NCBI GenBank assembly: GCA_040758475.1
Contig: JBFLVN010000054.1
Span: forward strand, 1 to 15,841
Length of the DNA stretch: 15,841 nt
From: JBFLVN01 sp040758475
GTDB lineage: Bacteria; JAGRBM01
Direction: 5' to 3'
Shown here: positions 13,520 through 15,841 of the stretch, piece by piece
Layout: each line of letters opens with the position of its first letter
Numbering within the stretch: position 1 is the stretch's first letter
Notes under the pieces: model-generated
Database searches by the model: none
Told to the model about the DNA's origin: nothing
What the model saw: only the letters and a program-made list of their open reading frames with translations
Program-made: the position numbers and the translations under genes

Positions 13520-14620
13520 GTGAAACCCTCGACAAGGCTTGTCAGAAATATCCTGGGCGCGTCCTTCGTGGCCGCCGTCCTCGCATCCTGGAGCGGATGT
13601 TCCTGGCTCCAGATCGCCTGGGGCGCGCTTACCTATCCCACGACGGCCGCGGGCGAAGCCGCCAACGTCGTGGCCTGGAACGATTTCGCGTACGTCACCC
13701 GGGGCGAGCAAGGATTCGAAATCCTTGGCCTTGCCACCGGACAAAGCCTTGGCACCGTTTCGCCTCCCGAGGGCGGCGAAAGCGCCGACGATCTGGCTAT
13801 TGCTGATGGACTCCTCTTCGTTTTAGACGCCCGTCCCCCCGGGCACCTCTTTGCGTATTCGCTCGAAGACCCTTCGTCCCCCGTGCTGCGAAGTCCCCCC
13901 ATGACCGTCGAAACGGGGCCGTTTTCGGGCGTCTCGGCCGCGGGGGGACGGGTCGTCGTTTCGGGCGGCACTTCCCGGCTCCAGCTCCGGGCGTACGGCC
14001 CGGACGGCCGCATCGGAAACGAAACCGTCTATGCCGACGCGGGCCGCGGCCAGCCCGACGTTTTTCTCTCGCCGGACGGCGCGCTCGCCTTCGTCTCCAC
14101 CCACACCTACGGGCCCCACTTCGCCCTCACCATCTTGGGGCTCTCTTCCTCGCCGCTCCAGATCGAAACGCTCGGCCAGGTTCCGGTCGACACCTATGGC
14201 TTTACCGCCGGCGGCGCCAAGCCAGCGAATTTCCCCCTCGAAGGCGCCTTGGAGAAGAACGTTTTCTTCGCCGCCTTCGCGGGCGGCCTTGCCGCCGTGG
14301 ACGTCTCCGATCCCAAGGCGTCAAGGCTCCTCTCGGTCCTCGAAACACCCGTCAAGGGCGTAAGCGTGGACGTGCGCGAGAACGTGGCGGCGGTCGTGGG
14401 CTCTTTTCCAAAGCCGCTCCTCGTCCTTGTGGACGTCTCCGACCCGGCCCGGCCCCAGGAAATCCGCGCGATCCCGCTCCCCGAGGGGAGCCTCGCGACG
14501 GGCGTGGCCCTGGCGCCGCCCCGCGTCCTCATCGCCGCTCACTCGCGCGGCGTGCTCGCTCTTAATTCCAACACCGGCTCATGGGAGGGCTTCAGCTCTC
14601 TTGAAGCAAAGGAGAAATAA
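13520..14620 (+). CDS. LVIVD-repeat beta-propeller lipoprotein
   Basis: A 366-residue exported lipoprotein. The signal peptide (RLVRNILGASFVAAVLAS) ends in a lipobox-like WSGC, with Cys27 as the lipidation site. The rest is a series of beta-propeller-like blades: VVAWNDFAYVTRGEQGFEIL, DDLAIADGLLFVLDAR, VSAAGGRVVVSGG, then clear LVIVD-type units GGLAAVDVSDPKASRLLSVL and LLVLVDVSDPARPQEIRAI. LVIVD repeats occur in bacterial and archaeal cell-surface proteins of mostly unknown binding. The GTG start at 13520 follows GGGGAGG at 13506-13512. The stop is separated by one base from the ATG of the spondin gene, so the two are co-transcribed. It probably serves as a surface-anchored partner of that protein; the ligand is unknown. 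Confidence 0.85.
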   Translation: MKPSTRLVRNILGASFVAAVLASWSGCSWLQIAWGALTYPTTAAGEAANVVAWNDFAYVTRGEQGFEILGLATGQSLGTVSPPEGGESADDLAIADGLLFVLDARPPGHLFAYSLEDPSSPVLRSPPMTVETGPFSGVSAAGGRVVVSGGTSRLQLRAYGPDGRIGNETVYADAGRGQPDVFLSPDGALAFVSTHTYGPHFALTILGLSSSPLQIETLGQVPVDTYGFTAGGAKPANFPLEGALEKNVFFAAFAGGLAAVDVSDPKASRLLSVLETPVKGVSVDVRENVAAVVGSFPKPLLVLVDVSDPARPQEIRAIPLPEGSLATGVALAPPRVLIAAHSRGVLALNSNTGSWEGFSSLEAKEK

Positions 14621-14621
14621 C

Positions 14622-15302
14622 ATGAAAGCGTTTTCCAGGATTTCCCTCTTCACGGCGGGCCTCGCCGCCGCTCTCGCGCTCTCGACCGGCGCGATGGCGG
14701 GAAGCGACGAGGCGATGTACGAAGTGACGTTCACCCCCATGTGGACGGCCCAGAGCCACCCCTTCGAATACCCGAAGGCCGGGCTCATCTCGGTCCCCCA
14801 CTTCTCGGGCGTGATCGGCGCCAGCCACAACGGCAAGTTCGAAATCTTCAAAGAAGGCATGATGCCCACGGCGGGCCTCGAAGCCCTCTCCGAGACGGGC
14901 AAGCACAGCCCCCTCGACAAGGAGATCAAGGCTGCCATCACCGCCGGTAGCGCGGGCGCCCTCTTCGAGACGGACGGCATCAAGGACCTCTCCAAGTCCG
15001 CCACTGCGAGCGTGCGCGTGAGCAAGGCCCATCCGCAGGCCTCCGCCGTCGCCATGATCGCCCCTAGCCCCGACTGGTTTGCGGGCGTGATGGGCGTGAA
15101 CCTCATGGAAAACGGCCAGTGGGTCGTCGAAAAGACCCTCGACGTCTACGCCTTCGATTCGGGCGGCGACGACGGAATGACCTACACGGCCGACGACAAG
15201 GACAATTCCCCGAAAAAGCCCACCGCCATGGCGATGAGCCAGCACTTCGTGGCGAACGGGAAGCCCGTTCCCGTCGCTCGCATCACCTTCAAGCGGAAGT
15301 AA
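14622..15302 (+). CDS. secreted Spondin_N-domain protein
   Basis: A 226-residue exported protein. The signal peptide is MKAFSRISLFTAGLAAALAL, with likely cleavage after AMA at residue 26. The mature protein is one Spondin_N domain: YEVTFTPMWTAQSHP, HFSGVIGASHNGKFEIFKEG, ALSETG, the hallmark SAVAMIAPSPDWFAGVMGVN, then ENGQWVVEKTLDVYAFDSGG and DDGMTY. In animal F-spondin this domain mediates extracellular matrix contacts and binds calcium. Bacterial copies are secreted and uncharacterised. The region FDSGGDDG is acidic and may bind metal. Ribosome site AAAGGAG at 14607-14613. It is the second gene of the operon with the LVIVD lipoprotein and is followed by a strong terminator. Confidence 0.93.
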   Translation: MKAFSRISLFTAGLAAALALSTGAMAGSDEAMYEVTFTPMWTAQSHPFEYPKAGLISVPHFSGVIGASHNGKFEIFKEGMMPTAGLEALSETGKHSPLDKEIKAAITAGSAGALFETDGIKDLSKSATASVRVSKAHPQASAVAMIAPSPDWFAGVMGVNLMENGQWVVEKTLDVYAFDSGGDDGMTYTADDKDNSPKKPTAMAMSQHFVANGKPVPVARITFKRK

Positions 15303-15328
15303 TTCCGCTCCCCCTTTTCCCTTCCTAC

Positions 15329-15364
15329 CGGGCGCCCTCTCCCAAGGGGGCGCCCGTTCTATTT
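15329..15364 (+). terminator. rho-independent terminator after the spondin gene
   Basis: CGGGCGCCC pairs with GGGCGCCCG around a 10-base loop, followed by TTCTATTT. It ends the LVIVD-spondin transcript 27 bases after the spondin stop codon. Confidence 0.8.
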
Positions 15365-15384
15365 AAAGGCTACGCTCCTCGTTG

Positions 15385-15497
15385 CCTTCTCCCCTCGGGA
15401 GAAGGTGGCGCGAAGCGCCGGAAGAGGGGCGAAACGGCGGCCGCCGTGCCAGCCCTCTCCTGCCCCTTCGGGGCACCCTCTCCCAAAGGGAGAGGGG
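15385..15497. repeat. dispersed palindromic repeat cluster of the CCTTCTCCC type
   Basis: Several nested palindromes lie in a row: CCTTCTCCCCTCGGGAGAAG, GGCGCGAAGCGCC, TGCCCCTTCGGGGCA and CCCTCTCCCAAAGGGAGAGG. This arrangement is a familiar scattered intergenic repeat in GC-rich bacterial genomes and is unrelated to the one at 1370-1436. It lies just before the last gene, so its right arm supplies the purine-rich sequence upstream of that start. Confidence 0.75.
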
Positions 15498-15511
15498 AAT
15501 GGATGACGGGC

Positions 15512-15841
15512 ATGTCTGACGCGAAAACGCCCCGGGAAGAAATTCCCCTCTGGCAGTACTGCCTGTTCCTGGGGGCGAGCGTTTCCTTCCTCTATATCCT
15601 TACGAATTACGACGCCGCTTTCGTCCTGGACGACACCCGCTATCTCACGGGCAATCCGGCCATCCGTTCTTTTCATCCACTTTCGCCGGGTTCCTGGCGG
15701 CATGTTGTCACCGAACCCCCAACCCATTACCGCCCCCTCCCCCTTCTCCTTTTCGCCTGGGAATGGTTCCTGGGGAACGGAAGCCCGGTCTTTTTCCACA
15801 TCGCAGGCGATCTCCTTCACGCCGTGGCGACAGTTCTTCTT
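15512..15841 (+). CDS. N-terminus of a GT-C/TMTC-like polytopic membrane glycosyltransferase, cut by the right edge
   Basis: 110 residues are present and the frame is open to the last base. It starts MSDAKTPREEIPLW, with a membrane helix at about residues 14-31, then NYDAAFVLDDTRYLTGNPAI. Then come EPPTHYRPLPLLLFAWEWFL and SPVFFHIAGDLLHAVATVLL. The order 'F-V-x-D-D, N-P-x-I, Y-R-P-L, H-x(6)-H' is that of the TMTC/DUF1736 kind of multi-spanning glycosyltransferases, where the acidic pair after the first helix (Asp40, Asp41) belongs to the catalytic loop. Bacterial members often carry C-terminal TPR repeats, which would lie outside the window. The ATG at 15512 is preceded only loosely by purines from the repeat. 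An ATG at 15499 is quickly closed by a stop. Confidence 0.75.
   Translation, partial: MSDAKTPREEIPLWQYCLFLGASVSFLYILTNYDAAFVLDDTRYLTGNPAIRSFHPLSPGSWRHVVTEPPTHYRPLPLLLFAWEWFLGNGSPVFFHIAGDLLHAVATVLL

Overview
The window reads as chromosomal DNA from a Gram-negative, GC-rich bacterium, probably an uncultured lineage. Real genes have mostly G or C at third codon positions. The window encodes several lipobox signal peptides and a likely outer-membrane barrel. It has two unrelated families of palindromic intergenic repeats. A placement near Deltaproteobacteria-like, Nitrospinota-like or Acidobacteria-like groups is only an impression; no marker here fixes the phylum.

Layout. Positions 1-2015 hold the edge of a leftward exported protein, a medium-chain-type acyl-CoA dehydrogenase (220-1362), a dispersed palindrome and an unrecognised 186-residue protein. 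Positions 2051-3780 form an envelope operon of PEGA lipoprotein, predicted beta-barrel and PEGA lipoprotein. It has a good sigma70-type promoter and ends in a hairpin terminator. Positions 3874-8815 are a leftward series read as uvrC, an orphan membrane histidine kinase, an ECF sigma factor and an RskA-type membrane anti-sigma factor. A SigK-like promoter lies just before the sigma gene. A cysteine-rich Sel1-repeat lipoprotein (8902-10023) diverges from uvrC. Positions 10139-11963 are a leftward stress operon: CBS pair, phosphoribosyltransferase, and a fusion of a hibernation-factor domain with a cold-shock domain. Upstream of it lie a sigma54-like promoter and three phased repeats.

Positions 12315-13206 encode a second ECF sigma factor with a short zinc-binding, soluble anti-sigma factor. 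Divergent from it is a two-gene unit (13520-15302) of an LVIVD-repeat lipoprotein and a secreted Spondin_N protein. The shared intergenic region holds two outward-facing copies of the same bipartite motif (CGTAAC, 17 bases, GAC). This suggests the sigma factor drives both itself and the surface-protein pair. The window ends with a terminator, a second dispersed repeat cluster and the start of a large GT-C/TMTC-like membrane protein.

The most original observations are the divergent ECF promoter pair controlling the LVIVD-spondin unit, the CBS/PRTase/HPF-CSD operon with its candidate sigma54 control, and the SigK-like promoter before the first ECF gene. All promoter calls are pattern readings and untested. 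No CRISPR array, tRNA, rRNA, insertion sequence, phage gene or obvious defence system was seen.
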